DNA from: DATKGN01 sp964385705
Lineage (GTDB): Bacteria; Patescibacteriota; Microgenomatia; UBA10105; UBA927
Direction of reading: 5' to 3'
Assembly: GCA_964385705.1 (NCBI GenBank)
Contig: CAYLQG010000003.1
Coordinates: 1-44,355 of the forward strand
DNA: 44,355 nucleotides
Numbering within the stretch: position 1 is the first letter of the stretch; each line of letters opens with the position of its first letter. Shown piece by piece: positions 28,010 through 35,969 of this stretch. The position numbers and the translations under genes were made by a program. Below the pieces are notes generated by a model, which saw only the letters and a list, made by a program, of their open reading frames with translations, made no database searches and was not told the origin of the DNA.

Positions 28010-29887
28010 ATGGAGAGAACACTTACAATAAAAACAACCGATCTTGTCGGAAAAGAAGTCCTTCTGCAAGGGTGGATTAATAACCGTAGAGATCACGGGA
28101 AAATAATGTTTTTGGACCTCCGCGATCGCACAGGGATCGTTCAGATGGTTTCCTCAAAAGACCTCGCCGATGCGCGGCCTGAGGATGTCGTAGAAGTTGT
28201 GGGTGTTGTTAAAAAGCGGCCGGATAACATGGTGAATGCAAAACTGGCTACAGGAGCAATTGAGATCGAAGTTAAAAAAATGCTCATCATCAATAAAGCA
28301 AGGGAACTTCCATTCCCGATTGACACCGACGGACTTGATATCAATGAAGAGACAAGACTGAAATACCGGTATCTTGATATTAGGCGCCCAAGAATGACGC
28401 GGAACCTTCGTGTCCGCTCGCAGGCGACGACCTTCATAAGAAATTACCTGACCGCTGTAGATTTTACTGAGGTGGAAACACCGATGCTGACGAAGACGAC
28501 GCCGGAAGGAGCGCGGGATTTTATCGTTCCGTCGAGGCTCCAAAAAGGTAAATTTTACGCACTGCCGCAGTCGCCGCAACAGTATAAGCAGCTACTTATG
28601 GTTGCGGGTTTGGAGCGGTACTTTCAGATTGCCCGGTGTTTTCGCGACGAGGACCCGCGGAAAGACCGCGCTTACGGTGAATTTACCCAGCTGGATATCG
28701 AAATGTCATTCGTGACGCAGGAAGACATTATCCGACTCGCCGAGGATCTTTTTACGAAATTAGTTACGAAATTATTTCCTGAAAAGCATATTTCCCGGAC
28801 TCCCTGGCCGAGAATTCCGCATAAAGAAGCGATTGCAAAATACGGGACGGATAAACCAGATTTACGAAAAGATAAAAACGACCCGAACGAACTGGCTTTT
28901 TCCTGGACTGTTGATTTTCCGCTTTTTACCGAGCAATCCGAGGCGGATTTCTATCACGGGTCAGGAAGCGCAAAATTTGCTCCTTCGCATCATATGTTTA
29001 CCGCGCCTCATCCTGATGACATCGCGCTTCTTGATACCGATCCGACGAAAGTTCGCGGACTCCAACATGACATGATCCTCAATGGCTATGAAGTCGGCGG
29101 CGGTAGTATAAGGATTCATAAACGGGAAATACAGGAGAAAGTGTTTGATCTCATCGGATTTAGTGCCGCCCAGAAGAGTCAATTTGAACATATGCTTACG
29201 GCCTTCACCTATGGAGTGCCGCCCCACGGCGGTATTGCGCCTGGTATTGACCGGTTCTTATTTACCGTGTTAGGGGAGCTCAGTATCCGGGAAGTCATGG
29301 CATTTCCGGCAAGCGCTTCTGGTCAAACAAGCGTTATGGACGCTCCGAGTGAAGCGACGGAAGAACAACTCAATGAAGTAGGCATTATGGTTGCCAGGAC
29401 CGCGAATCCTAAAGGTGGCGATGCCGTTTATAAAGAGATCGTTAGTTTGCTTGAGGCGGATAAAATTCAATACGAAGCGTATGAACATGAACCGGTAACG
29501 ACCAGCGAGGAAGCAGCGAAAATTAGAAATACGGATCCCCACATGGGCGCCAAAGCTCTTGTCATGTTTGCCGATGGGAAGCCAGCTATGGTCGTCATAG
29601 CCGGGGATCAAAAAGTCGATATGAAAGCATTCAAAAAACTATTTAATGTGCGGGATCTGAGGATGGCGACTCCTGACGAGGTGCTCCGCGTAACGACCGT
29701 GCCGATTGGTGCGGTTCCGCCGTTCGGACATATTTTCGGCATACCTTTGTATATGGAGAACGGTTTAGCGACAAATACGCGGGTTGCATTTAATGCGGGC
29801 CTTCATAATAAATCGATCTCGCTATCGGAAAAGGATTACGAAAAAGTAGCGAAACCCATCACAGGCGATTACGCGAAAGAATCGTAA
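28010..29887 (+). CDS. aspS: Aspartate-tRNA ligase lacking GAD, fused to a YbaK/ProX-type editing domain
   Basis: 625 residues. The anticodon-binding OB fold is at about 1-100 (VLLQGWINNRRDHGK, FLDLRDRTGIVQM). The class II core has RLKYRYLDIRRPRM, FTEVETPMLTKTTPEGARDF, motif 2 IARCFRDEDPRKDRA...EFTQLDIEMSF near 205-225, LNGYEVGGGSIRIH and motif 3 GGIAPGIDRFLF near 405. These are bacterial-type motifs, but the roughly 130-residue GAD domain that should lie between DKPDLR and WTVDFPLF is replaced by about 12 residues. After about 458 a YbaK-like domain follows: YEAYEHEPVTTSEEAA, GAKALVMFADG (candidate catalytic Lys near 515), VIAGDQKVDMKAFKKLF, GAVPPFGHIFGIPLYME. Such domains deacylate mischarged tRNA. 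ATG 28010 is preferred over 27995/27998, which fall inside the -10. Confidence 0.92.
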   Translation: MERTLTIKTTDLVGKEVLLQGWINNRRDHGKIMFLDLRDRTGIVQMVSSKDLADARPEDVVEVVGVVKKRPDNMVNAKLATGAIEIEVKKMLIINKARELPFPIDTDGLDINEETRLKYRYLDIRRPRMTRNLRVRSQATTFIRNYLTAVDFTEVETPMLTKTTPEGARDFIVPSRLQKGKFYALPQSPQQYKQLLMVAGLERYFQIARCFRDEDPRKDRAYGEFTQLDIEMSFVTQEDIIRLAEDLFTKLVTKLFPEKHISRTPWPRIPHKEAIAKYGTDKPDLRKDKNDPNELAFSWTVDFPLFTEQSEADFYHGSGSAKFAPSHHMFTAPHPDDIALLDTDPTKVRGLQHDMILNGYEVGGGSIRIHKREIQEKVFDLIGFSAAQKSQFEHMLTAFTYGVPPHGGIAPGIDRFLFTVLGELSIREVMAFPASASGQTSVMDAPSEATEEQLNEVGIMVARTANPKGGDAVYKEIVSLLEADKIQYEAYEHEPVTTSEEAAKIRNTDPHMGAKALVMFADGKPAMVVIAGDQKVDMKAFKKLFNVRDLRMATPDEVLRVTTVPIGAVPPFGHIFGIPLYMENGLATNTRVAFNAGLHNKSISLSEKDYEKVAKPITGDYAKES

Positions 29888-30862
29888 ATGGCAAAAAAGA
29901 AAAAATCAAAAACGGTAAGAAAATCCCTCTGGTTTATCGCCAATTGGGATAAAATACTCTTCCTTATTTTTGTAGGAATATTTATCCTGTTGAGTCCCGG
30001 TCAGAATATTTACACAATCGGAAAACTTGCGGAACCGATCTCCAATCCTGTCTTAGCTCTTAGCGTGCCTACCCCGGCACCTTATCCGACGAATAGTACA
30101 GGCGTATATCCCGGTAGCGAGGTGACGGCAACCGGTGTGGTCGTCCTCGATATAGATTCCGGCGTGTTCATGTATAAACGGAATGCTGATGCTTCGCTTT
30201 CTCCTGCCTCGACTACGAAAATTTTAACCGCACTCGTTGCACTTGATTCATATGATCTCGATGATATTGTGACCATAAAGACGGCGTCGATAGACGGACA
30301 GGTGATGGGGCTTTTCCCGGGCGAGCAAATGACCGTAGAGAATCTGCTCTATGGTGCGCTAATCTATTCCGGTAACGACGCTGCGTGGGCGCTTGCGGAC
30401 CATTACCCCGGCGGTGTGCCGGCATTTGTCGATGCGATGAATAACAAAGCAAAAGCGTTACATCTCGATCATAGTACGTTTACGAATCCTGTTGGTTTTG
30501 ACGATCCGGATCATAAAATGACTCCAATTGATTTAGCGCACCTTGGGAGTGTGGCACTGCAAAATGAGACGATCGCAAAGATGGTTGCGATCCCTGAAAT
30601 TACTATTTCTGACGTAACGCATACATATTATTATCCGTTAAAAAATGTCAATGAATTATTGGGAAAGATTCCCGGCGTCGGCGGCATAAAAACAGGATGG
30701 ACCGAGGAAGCCGGAGAAAATCTTATGACGCTTGTGACGCGTAACGGCCATAAAGTCATCACCGTTGTTTTACATAGCCAGGACCGGTTCGGTGACACGG
30801 AGAAACTTATCAACTGGATATTCTCAAATTACCAATGGGTGCCCTACGGTAGGAGTGAGTAA
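29888..30862 (+). CDS. D-alanyl-D-alanine carboxypeptidase (S11 family)
   Basis: 324 residues. A basic N-terminus and a membrane helix (ILFLIFVGIFILLSPGQNIY) export it; a Pro/Thr linker follows. The penicillin-binding motifs are all present: SxxK as SPASTTK near 105, SxN as YSGNDAAWALADHYPG near 165, and KTG as GGIKTGWTEEAGENLM near 270. The enzyme trims the terminal D-Ala from peptidoglycan stems, so the cell has a wall. It starts directly at the base after the aspS stop (no gap), so the two are co-transcribed. It ends one base before a convergent gene. Confidence 0.92.
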   Translation: MAKKKKSKTVRKSLWFIANWDKILFLIFVGIFILLSPGQNIYTIGKLAEPISNPVLALSVPTPAPYPTNSTGVYPGSEVTATGVVVLDIDSGVFMYKRNADASLSPASTTKILTALVALDSYDLDDIVTIKTASIDGQVMGLFPGEQMTVENLLYGALIYSGNDAAWALADHYPGGVPAFVDAMNNKAKALHLDHSTFTNPVGFDDPDHKMTPIDLAHLGSVALQNETIAKMVAIPEITISDVTHTYYYPLKNVNELLGKIPGVGGIKTGWTEEAGENLMTLVTRNGHKVITVVLHSQDRFGDTEKLINWIFSNYQWVPYGRSE

Positions 30863-31918
30863 TTATTGTTCGGTCCAATCGGACGTCACAGCTGGAACAT
30901 AAGCCACAAAATTATTATCCCCCGAAAATACGAACACCGGCTGCAGATATGTTTGTGGATCGTACGTGTCATAGTATGCTAAATAGACATTCCGTACTAC
31001 AGCGGTTGCCGTATTGTCGGGATAGTGCGCTATGTATCCCTGACCTTGCTGGAGTTCGCTCCACGCCTGAGAGCTTGTAATTAACGGGTAGGTTGCCGTC
31101 GTCTGGTAATCGATAGGCCAATACGTGTACGCAAACTGTATGACGCGTTTTCTTTGGTTTGATGATCCTGAAATGATGATTGATATCGGTCCTTCGTCCG
31201 GGAGCGGTGTGACAACAGGTGTGCCGCTGATAGAGGTTCTGAAAAAATCAACACGTAGTGCATCGCTGTCAGACAGGCTGAGTGCCGGAACTAACTGAAT
31301 CCCACTGAGCTTAAGATATGAGACCATGACCGGGCCGTCGGTGAAATCACTTGGATATAAACCGTTTGACTGAAGAAGTGTTGTGGCTTCCGTTTTTGCG
31401 CCGCTGTCATCCGGAAGATTTTTTTCGGTAAATATGGATAAATCACGCTCGAATGTGTACCGGACGATGAAATTAGAAGAGACGATATCATATCGGAGGC
31501 TCCGAAGCGGATAGTCCGCATCGTTAAAACGATATATATTTTTGCTCTCCTGTATGGGGGTCGGGTCAAACTGCAGTTTTGTCGCGAAGTCCTCTGTGTT
31601 TGTAAGCGCGAGAAGGTTTGCTGCACTTTTTGGCATAAAATACACTGCCGCTGATGCAGATGCGGTCGGTACGGATCCTTCTATTGTTTGTAGCGTATAG
31701 CTGATCTGACCAGACGGTGTCGCCTGGGCCGGGAACTGAAGAGAGGGGAGTCTGCCGAACGCATGATTAGGGGGAGTCTGCTGGGGAGGAAAAACCATGA
31801 GCCAGACAATAACGATAATGCTCCAGAATAGGCGCAGGATAAAGTAGGCGATAATACCTAAAACTGTCCAATTAACTGCTCGCCGTGTGTAATACGCTGT
31901 CTCGGTCAGGGAAGACAT
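30863..31918 (-). CDS. Hypothetical membrane-anchored protein, 351 residues
   Basis: Not recognised. A short cytoplasmic N-terminus (MSSLTETAYYTRRAVNW) leads into one or two membrane helices (TVLGIIAYFILRLFWSIIVIVWLMVF), followed by a Pro/Gln-rich linker (PPQQTPPNHAFG) and about 280 extracellular residues rich in Ser, Thr and aromatic residues with strand-like alternation. Near the C-terminus are AYTYWPIDYQTTATYPLITSS and AYYDTYDPQTYLQPVFVF. Only two bases separate coding from the end of the carboxypeptidase gene. It is divergent from gltX. It may be an envelope protein; no function assigned. Confidence 0.7.
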   Translation of the reverse strand: MSSLTETAYYTRRAVNWTVLGIIAYFILRLFWSIIVIVWLMVFPPQQTPPNHAFGRLPSLQFPAQATPSGQISYTLQTIEGSVPTASASAAVYFMPKSAANLLALTNTEDFATKLQFDPTPIQESKNIYRFNDADYPLRSLRYDIVSSNFIVRYTFERDLSIFTEKNLPDDSGAKTEATTLLQSNGLYPSDFTDGPVMVSYLKLSGIQLVPALSLSDSDALRVDFFRTSISGTPVVTPLPDEGPISIIISGSSNQRKRVIQFAYTYWPIDYQTTATYPLITSSQAWSELQQGQGYIAHYPDNTATAVVRNVYLAYYDTYDPQTYLQPVFVFSGDNNFVAYVPAVTSDWTEQ

Positions 31919-31997
31919 ATTATTTCATTGTTAAGAGCTAGTTGTGAACGATTAATCGTGGTTTACGGTTAACGTTTAGCGGATAACAACTTATACT

Positions 31998-32026
31998 TTG
32001 AGTATACGTGGCTCAGATGGTAGAAT
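31998..32026 (+). promoter_or_regulatory. Promoter of gltX
   Basis: TTGAGT (31998-32003) and TAGAAT (32021-32026) with 17-bp spacing; predicted start near 32033, about 4 nt before ATG 32037. Upstream, GTTGT (31941) and ACAAC (31986) flank an A/T-rich imperfect palindrome. Confidence 0.55.
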
Positions 32027-32036
32027 CAATCTTGTT

Positions 32037-33422
32037 ATGTCTAATGTCCGTACACGCATCGCGCCTTCACCGACAGGTCAGGATCTTCATATCGGAAACG
32101 CCTATACGGCTCTAATCAATTACGTTTTCGCGAAGAAAAATCACGGACAATTCCTCATTCGGATTGAAGACACGGACCGGACAAGATTTGTGGAAGGTTC
32201 TGAAGGGCGGATACTTGAATCACTCCGATGGTTGGGAATTCCGCATGATGAAGGACCGGATAATGGTGGTCCGTATGCTCCATATCGTCAGTCCGAGCGC
32301 CTGCGGGTGTACAAGAGATATGTGGAAGATCTGATCGTAAAAGATCACGCATATTATTGTTTTTGTACGCCGGAACGCTTAGTCCAAATGAGAAAAGATC
32401 AGGAGGCGAAGCATATGCCTCCCATGTATGACGGATTATGCAAAAAATTGGATCCAAAAGAGGCCAAAAAACGCGTGACTGCAGGAGAACAGTACGTCGT
32501 CAGATTAAACGTCCCCGATGAGGGATCGACTACTGTTCATGATCTTATTCGCGGAGATGTATCGTTTGAAAACAAGCTTATTGATGATCAGGTTCTCCTT
32601 AAATCTGACGGGTTTCCGACGTATCACCTCGGTGTAGTCGTTGATGATTATCTTATGAAGATTACGCATGTCATCCGTGGAGAGGAGTGGCTGCCATCGA
32701 CACCGAAACACATCCTCTTGTATAAATTTTTCGGCTGGGATCTTCCGCAGTTTGCACATGTTTCCGTTCTCCGGAATCCGGATAAAAGTAAATTGAGCAA
32801 ACGCAAAAATCCAGTATGGGTTTCTGATTACAAAGCGAAAGGATATTTACCGGAGGCCATAAAAAATTATTTGGCCACCATGGCGTGGGCATATCCCGGC
32901 GGGAAAGATATATTTACCGTTGACGAGATGGCTCTGAAGTTTACACTCGAAGCTATCCAGACAACTGCTCCCATATTTGATGTTGAAAAGCTCCGCTGGA
33001 TGAATGGTGAATATTTGCGGATGAAATCGGATACAGAGATAAAGGAGCTTATTAAAAACTTTTACAAGGATCAAAAATTTGATGATGCCCTTCTTATTAA
33101 GTTATTACCCCTTATTAAAGACAGGATGAAATTACTTTCCGAGTTTGCGTCTCTTGCCGGATTTTTTTTCAAAGTTCCCACGGAATTTGAGCGGCCATTA
33201 CAAAAGGAGACATTGGAGGTCGGGAGGGAAGCATTAGATCACTCCGATTGGAACCACGACGCCATGGAAAAAGCGATCAGAGATGCCGCCGAAAAAGCAG
33301 GTATTAAAGCAAAGGATGTGTTTATGGAACTTCGAATTGCGGTTACCGGCAAGACTGTGGGTCCGCCGCTTCTCGAATCGCTCGAAATTCTCGGTAGGGA
33401 TGAAACATTAGGGCGATTGTAA
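32037..33422 (+). CDS. gltX: Glutamate-tRNA ligase
   Basis: 461 residues, normal for bacterial GluRS. The HIGH-type motif is APSPTGQDLHIGNAYTAL near 9-26, and ALINYVFAKKNHGQFLIRIEDTDR follows. A Cys cluster (YYCFCTPERL and DGLCKK) resembles the zinc-binding site of GluRS, and KMSKS is KLSKRKN near 253. The C-terminal helical anticodon-binding domain ends PPLLESLEILGRDETLGRL. It charges tRNA-Glu and, in many bacteria without GlnRS, tRNA-Gln as well; that cannot be decided here. ATG 32037 is chosen because the upstream in-frame extension would cover the promoter. Confidence 0.95.
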   Translation: MSNVRTRIAPSPTGQDLHIGNAYTALINYVFAKKNHGQFLIRIEDTDRTRFVEGSEGRILESLRWLGIPHDEGPDNGGPYAPYRQSERLRVYKRYVEDLIVKDHAYYCFCTPERLVQMRKDQEAKHMPPMYDGLCKKLDPKEAKKRVTAGEQYVVRLNVPDEGSTTVHDLIRGDVSFENKLIDDQVLLKSDGFPTYHLGVVVDDYLMKITHVIRGEEWLPSTPKHILLYKFFGWDLPQFAHVSVLRNPDKSKLSKRKNPVWVSDYKAKGYLPEAIKNYLATMAWAYPGGKDIFTVDEMALKFTLEAIQTTAPIFDVEKLRWMNGEYLRMKSDTEIKELIKNFYKDQKFDDALLIKLLPLIKDRMKLLSEFASLAGFFFKVPTEFERPLQKETLEVGREALDHSDWNHDAMEKAIRDAAEKAGIKAKDVFMELRIAVTGKTVGPPLLESLEILGRDETLGRL

Positions 33423-33432
33423 AATCGGTGAA

Positions 33433-33576
33433 GTGAATAATTTCAAAGACATTTGCGTGTTTGCTCTGACGAGTAGGGATGCGCTATATATGCAAACGTG
33501 CATATAGCGAAAAATGGGGAATCCTTTACGGGAAATAAGAAGCTGAGCTTGAGCGGGTCTTTGCAAATTCATTCAC
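33433..33576. mobile_element. Second inverted-repeat element, between gltX and era
   Basis: GTGAATAATTTCAAAGAC (33433-33450) and GTCTTTGCAAATTCATTCAC (33557-33576) are imperfect reverse complements (two small indels). The centre holds another palindrome (CGCTATATATGC against GCATATAGCG, around 33482-33510). About 144 bp, non-coding, fills the gap between convergent gltX and era. It has nearly the same size as the element at 26143 and similar words (AATTTC, GAC, TTTGC, GTTTG in order), suggesting one family. Confidence 0.5.
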
Positions 33577-33596
33577 GAACCGATACTTAATATTCC

Positions 33597-34457
33597 TCAC
33601 ATTAAATCAATCCAATGAGGGTCAGTTTCCACGGTAAGTTCCAGGTATACTTTTTTATTCGTTGCGGTTTCCAGTTCTTTTCGAGCGGCCATACTAATCT
33701 CTTTGATCATCACGCCGCCTTTACCCACGATCATGGCTTTGTAGCGATCCGCTGAAGTTAAAATTCTTGCCCTGATGTATAAATTACCGTTTGCACGTTC
33801 CGTTGTCTCGTCAACGACAGCGGTTAACGTATAGGGGACTTCGCGCCGGAGAAATAAATATGCTTTTTCCCGTATGATTTCGGCGACGAACATTTTACTA
33901 TCGAGATTGAGCGCCGGCTGGGTCATCGTTTTTGTATCAACAATCGGTTCACCCTCCTTCAAAAAGGAAAATATCGTGTCAAGGAGTGTAGGGATGTTTT
34001 TGTGTTCGAGAGCGGAGACCTCAACGACGGCATCGAACTCTTCTTCCATAAATTTGTATTGGATGATGTGCGTCGGTTCTTTCACATCAATTTTATTGAT
34101 CACCAGGATTTTCGGTACTTCTGCTTTTCTCACGATGCCGAGCGTCTTGTTTTCCTCAAAGTCCCGTTCCCGCGTATGATCGATCATATAGATAACGAGG
34201 TCTACACCTCCTGCCAGCGATTCCTCGGCTTGGAGGTTGATACGCTTCCCGAGCGGGTCGTCAATTTTTCCGAATACGCCGGGTGTATCGACAAACAGTA
34301 TCTGGCCGCGTTCATCCTCGTAGACCGCCTGGATGTTAAACCGCGTGGTTTGCGGTTTGGGCGACGTTATGGACACCTTGTGTCCGAGTATATGGTTAAG
34401 AAGGGTTGATTTACCGACATTCGGCCGGCCTATGATTGCGACAACTCCGGTTTTCAT
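33597..34457 (-). CDS. era: GTPase Era
   Basis: 286 residues. G1 is GRPNVGKSTLLN at about 10-21, G2 lies in SPKPQTTRFNIQAV, G3 is FVDTPG, G4 is VINKID and G5 is VSALEHKN. The C-terminal KH domain at about 200-286 carries the GXXG-type MIVGKGGVMIKEI. Era binds the 3' end of 16S rRNA and is needed for 30S maturation. All G motifs are intact. Its -10 (TACAAT, minus strand 34469-34464) ends 6 nt before the ATG and is directly next to the -10 of the divergent sigma gene. It ends 20 bp from the inverted-repeat element. Confidence 0.96.
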   Translation of the reverse strand: MKTGVVAIIGRPNVGKSTLLNHILGHKVSITSPKPQTTRFNIQAVYEDERGQILFVDTPGVFGKIDDPLGKRINLQAEESLAGGVDLVIYMIDHTRERDFEENKTLGIVRKAEVPKILVINKIDVKEPTHIIQYKFMEEEFDAVVEVSALEHKNIPTLLDTIFSFLKEGEPIVDTKTMTQPALNLDSKMFVAEIIREKAYLFLRREVPYTLTAVVDETTERANGNLYIRARILTSADRYKAMIVGKGGVMIKEISMAARKELETATNKKVYLELTVETDPHWIDLM

Positions 34458-34463
34458 GGCCTT

Positions 34464-34476
34464 ATTGTACTATAAT
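34464..34476. promoter_or_regulatory. Abutting divergent -10 elements of era and the ECF sigma gene
   Basis: ATTGTA (34464-34469, read TACAAT on minus for era) and TATAAT (34471-34476, plus, for the sigma gene) are one base apart. The two polymerases cannot occupy the site together, so the promoters should compete. No convincing -35 for either. Confidence 0.5.
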
Positions 34477-34487
34477 TGGCTTCACGT

Positions 34488-35030
34488 ATGTATGAGACCA
34501 ATGATCGAGAGCTTGTAATAGCCGTACAAAAGGGCAATATTCCGGCCTTTGAGGAGCTCGTCAAACGGTATGAGCGGGGTCTTTTTGTCTTCGTCATGAG
34601 GGTCGTTCACAATGACGCTCTAGCCTCTGAAGTCGTCCAGGATGCTCTGTTTAATGTCTACCGTCATATCGACCGCGTTGACCCCGACCGGAAATTTTCA
34701 ACATATATGTTCGAGATTGCTAAAAATGCGGCATTTTCAGCGGTTAGGGCTAGAAAAGTTACTCTACCTTTAGATTCGATCGCCGATATAGAGGATGATG
34801 AGCCGTTTATTGAGCAGGTATTCCGTGCGGACAGGATTGCATCCCTTAAACTCGCCGTTTCACATTTACCTCAAAAATATAAAAACGTCATCACTCTTTA
34901 CTATTTTCACGAATTGTCGTATGAAGAAGTCAGTAGGAAACTACATATTCCCGTCAATACGATTCGGACGCATCTCAAGCGCGCGAAAGCTGTACTGAGG
35001 GAAACATTACCGTATGAAGAAAACACCTGA
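34488..35030 (+). CDS. ECF-type RNA polymerase sigma factor
   Basis: 180 residues, the usual ECF length, with only the sigma2 and sigma4 regions. Sigma2 (about 10-80) has AFEELVKRYERGLFVFVMRVVHNDALASEVVQDALFNVYRHID (read in parts) and YMFEIAKNAAFSAVRARK. Sigma4 (about 115-170) has LAVSHLPQKYKNVITLYYFHELSYEEVSRKLHIPVNTIRTHLKRAKAVLRE (read in parts) with its helix-turn-helix. It redirects RNA polymerase to a stress or envelope regulon. It overlaps the next gene, a likely anti-sigma, by 17 bp. ATG 34488 is the first start after the -10. Confidence 0.93.
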   Translation: MYETNDRELVIAVQKGNIPAFEELVKRYERGLFVFVMRVVHNDALASEVVQDALFNVYRHIDRVDPDRKFSTYMFEIAKNAAFSAVRARKVTLPLDSIADIEDDEPFIEQVFRADRIASLKLAVSHLPQKYKNVITLYYFHELSYEEVSRKLHIPVNTIRTHLKRAKAVLRETLPYEENT

Positions 35031-35394
35031 TATTACAAAACCCGTCATGGATCGGGTCGTCCGGTTCGAGCGGAAAAATACTGACTCATGGCGTCGGCGC
35101 TTTATCGTTTCGATGGCCATCCTCGTTATCATAACGCTTTCCGTTTTGTGGGCGATCGTGAGTGTACTGTCCGCTGAGCAAAGTTGGTCACTATTCACCC
35201 TCTTTAGTCAGGACCCTGAGATAATTTCCTCTTATTGGCGGGACACACTGTGGGTTTTTTGGGAGGGGATACCGCAAAACTATTTATTGTTAGGCGTCAT
35301 TTCAGTGTTTCTCATTACCGTTTTATGGGTATTTACCGCTAAGAAACGGAAAATTATTCGTGAAAAAAGACATCAACTTGATAAATATGTGTAA
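35014..35394 (+). CDS. Two-helix membrane protein, probable anti-sigma factor
   Basis: 126 residues, no recognised family. The N-terminal 30 residues are cytoplasmic and charged (MKKTPDITKPVMDRVVRFERKNTDSWRRR), then helix 1 (FIVSMAILVIITLSVLWAIVSVL), an extracytoplasmic loop of about 35 residues with several Trp, helix 2 (YLLLGVISVFLITVLWVF) and a basic tail. It starts inside the sigma gene, so the two are translated together, the typical arrangement of ECF sigma with its membrane anti-sigma. No zinc-type HxxxCxxC motif is present. Anti-sigma function is inferred from context. Confidence 0.65.
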   Translation: MKKTPDITKPVMDRVVRFERKNTDSWRRRFIVSMAILVIITLSVLWAIVSVLSAEQSWSLFTLFSQDPEIISSYWRDTLWVFWEGIPQNYLLLGVISVFLITVLWVFTAKKRKIIREKRHQLDKYV

Positions 35395-35407
35395 TATTGA
35401 TTACACT
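35378..35407 (+). promoter_or_regulatory. Promoter of the Ig-like secreted protein gene
   Basis: TTGATA (35378-35383) and TACACT (35402-35407) with 18-bp spacing, followed by GGAGGT (35415-35420) before ATG 35425. The -35 lies in the end of the preceding gene. Confidence 0.45.
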
Positions 35408-35424
35408 AATACCTGGAGGTACGT

Positions 35425-35907
35425 ATGAAACAAACGATTATTATGGTATTACTTGTGCTTCTTGTTGCCGGTGGAGCGGGATATTATCTCTACAGCCGGA
35501 ACAAATCACAACAGGCGCCGGTAACGAGTATGATCCAGAGTGAAACGCCCGCGGTCATGACGCAGCAGGGGACCACTCAGAATAATCCCGGCGCACCGGT
35601 CGCAACCGTGCCGACCGCGAAACCGATGCTCTCACCCATTCCGGCTGTTTCTCAGATTACGCTTTTTATAACCAGCCCCGCTGACAAAAGCACGGTCGCT
35701 GTTGCGAGTGCTGTTGTCAAAGGTCATACGGTGGCGGGAGCTGATATTTTTGTAAATGATACGGAAGTGACCGCTGATGCACAAGGAAATTTTACCGCCC
35801 AGGTATCGCTTGACGAGGGAGACAACGTTATTACCGTTACGGCAAACGATTCAAACGGTAATTACGCCGAGAAAGATATTACCGTTACGTATAGTCCTGC
35901 CCAGTAA
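35425..35907 (+). CDS. Membrane-anchored protein with an Ig-like (glucodextranase-B-like) domain
   Basis: 160 residues. An N-terminal hydrophobic signal anchor (TIIMVLLVLLVAGGAGYYLYS) is followed by a 50-residue Thr/Pro/Gln/Ala linker. Residues about 75-158 then resemble the beta-sandwich repeats seen in bacterial surface proteins: TLFITSPADKSTVAVASAVVKGHTVAGADIFVNDTEVTADAQGNFTAQVSLDEGDNVITVTANDSNGN (read in parts). The pattern V.G.T..GA.I.VNG.....D..G.F...V.L..G.N.I.V.A.D..GN is characteristic. GGAGGT is a strong Shine-Dalgarno. It follows the anti-sigma-like gene by 30 bp and is a candidate member of the ECF group. Confidence 0.8.
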   Translation: MKQTIIMVLLVLLVAGGAGYYLYSRNKSQQAPVTSMIQSETPAVMTQQGTTQNNPGAPVATVPTAKPMLSPIPAVSQITLFITSPADKSTVAVASAVVKGHTVAGADIFVNDTEVTADAQGNFTAQVSLDEGDNVITVTANDSNGNYAEKDITVTYSPAQ

Positions 35908-35914
35908 TCACAAG

Positions 35915-35941
35915 TGAAACTTTTTTCCGGTTTCACGCGTA
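35915..35941 (+). promoter_or_regulatory. Candidate ECF-sigma promoter, overlapping a hairpin
   Basis: TGAAAC (35915-35920) and CGTA (35938-35941) are 17 bp apart. This is close to the TGAAAC-16-CGTA pattern of ECF sigma W-type promoters in Bacillus subtilis. GTGAAAC (35914-35920) is also the reverse complement of GTTTCAC (35930-35936), so the same bases could form a hairpin or operator. It precedes the secreted protein gene at 35970. Confidence 0.4.
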
Positions 35942-35969
35942 GTATATACAGTACTAAAGGAGAACAACT

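Noticed and set aside
33482..33510. Rho-independent terminator for gltX at the central palindrome
   Set aside because: The stem is followed by A, not T, on the plus strand, and on the minus strand the T-run precedes the stem; it looks like the core of the inverted-repeat element.
35914..35936. GTGAAAC/GTTTCAC as a simple terminator of the Ig-like protein gene
   Set aside because: The T tract is in the loop instead of after the stem, and the left arm fits an ECF -35. Kept as a promoter/operator candidate.
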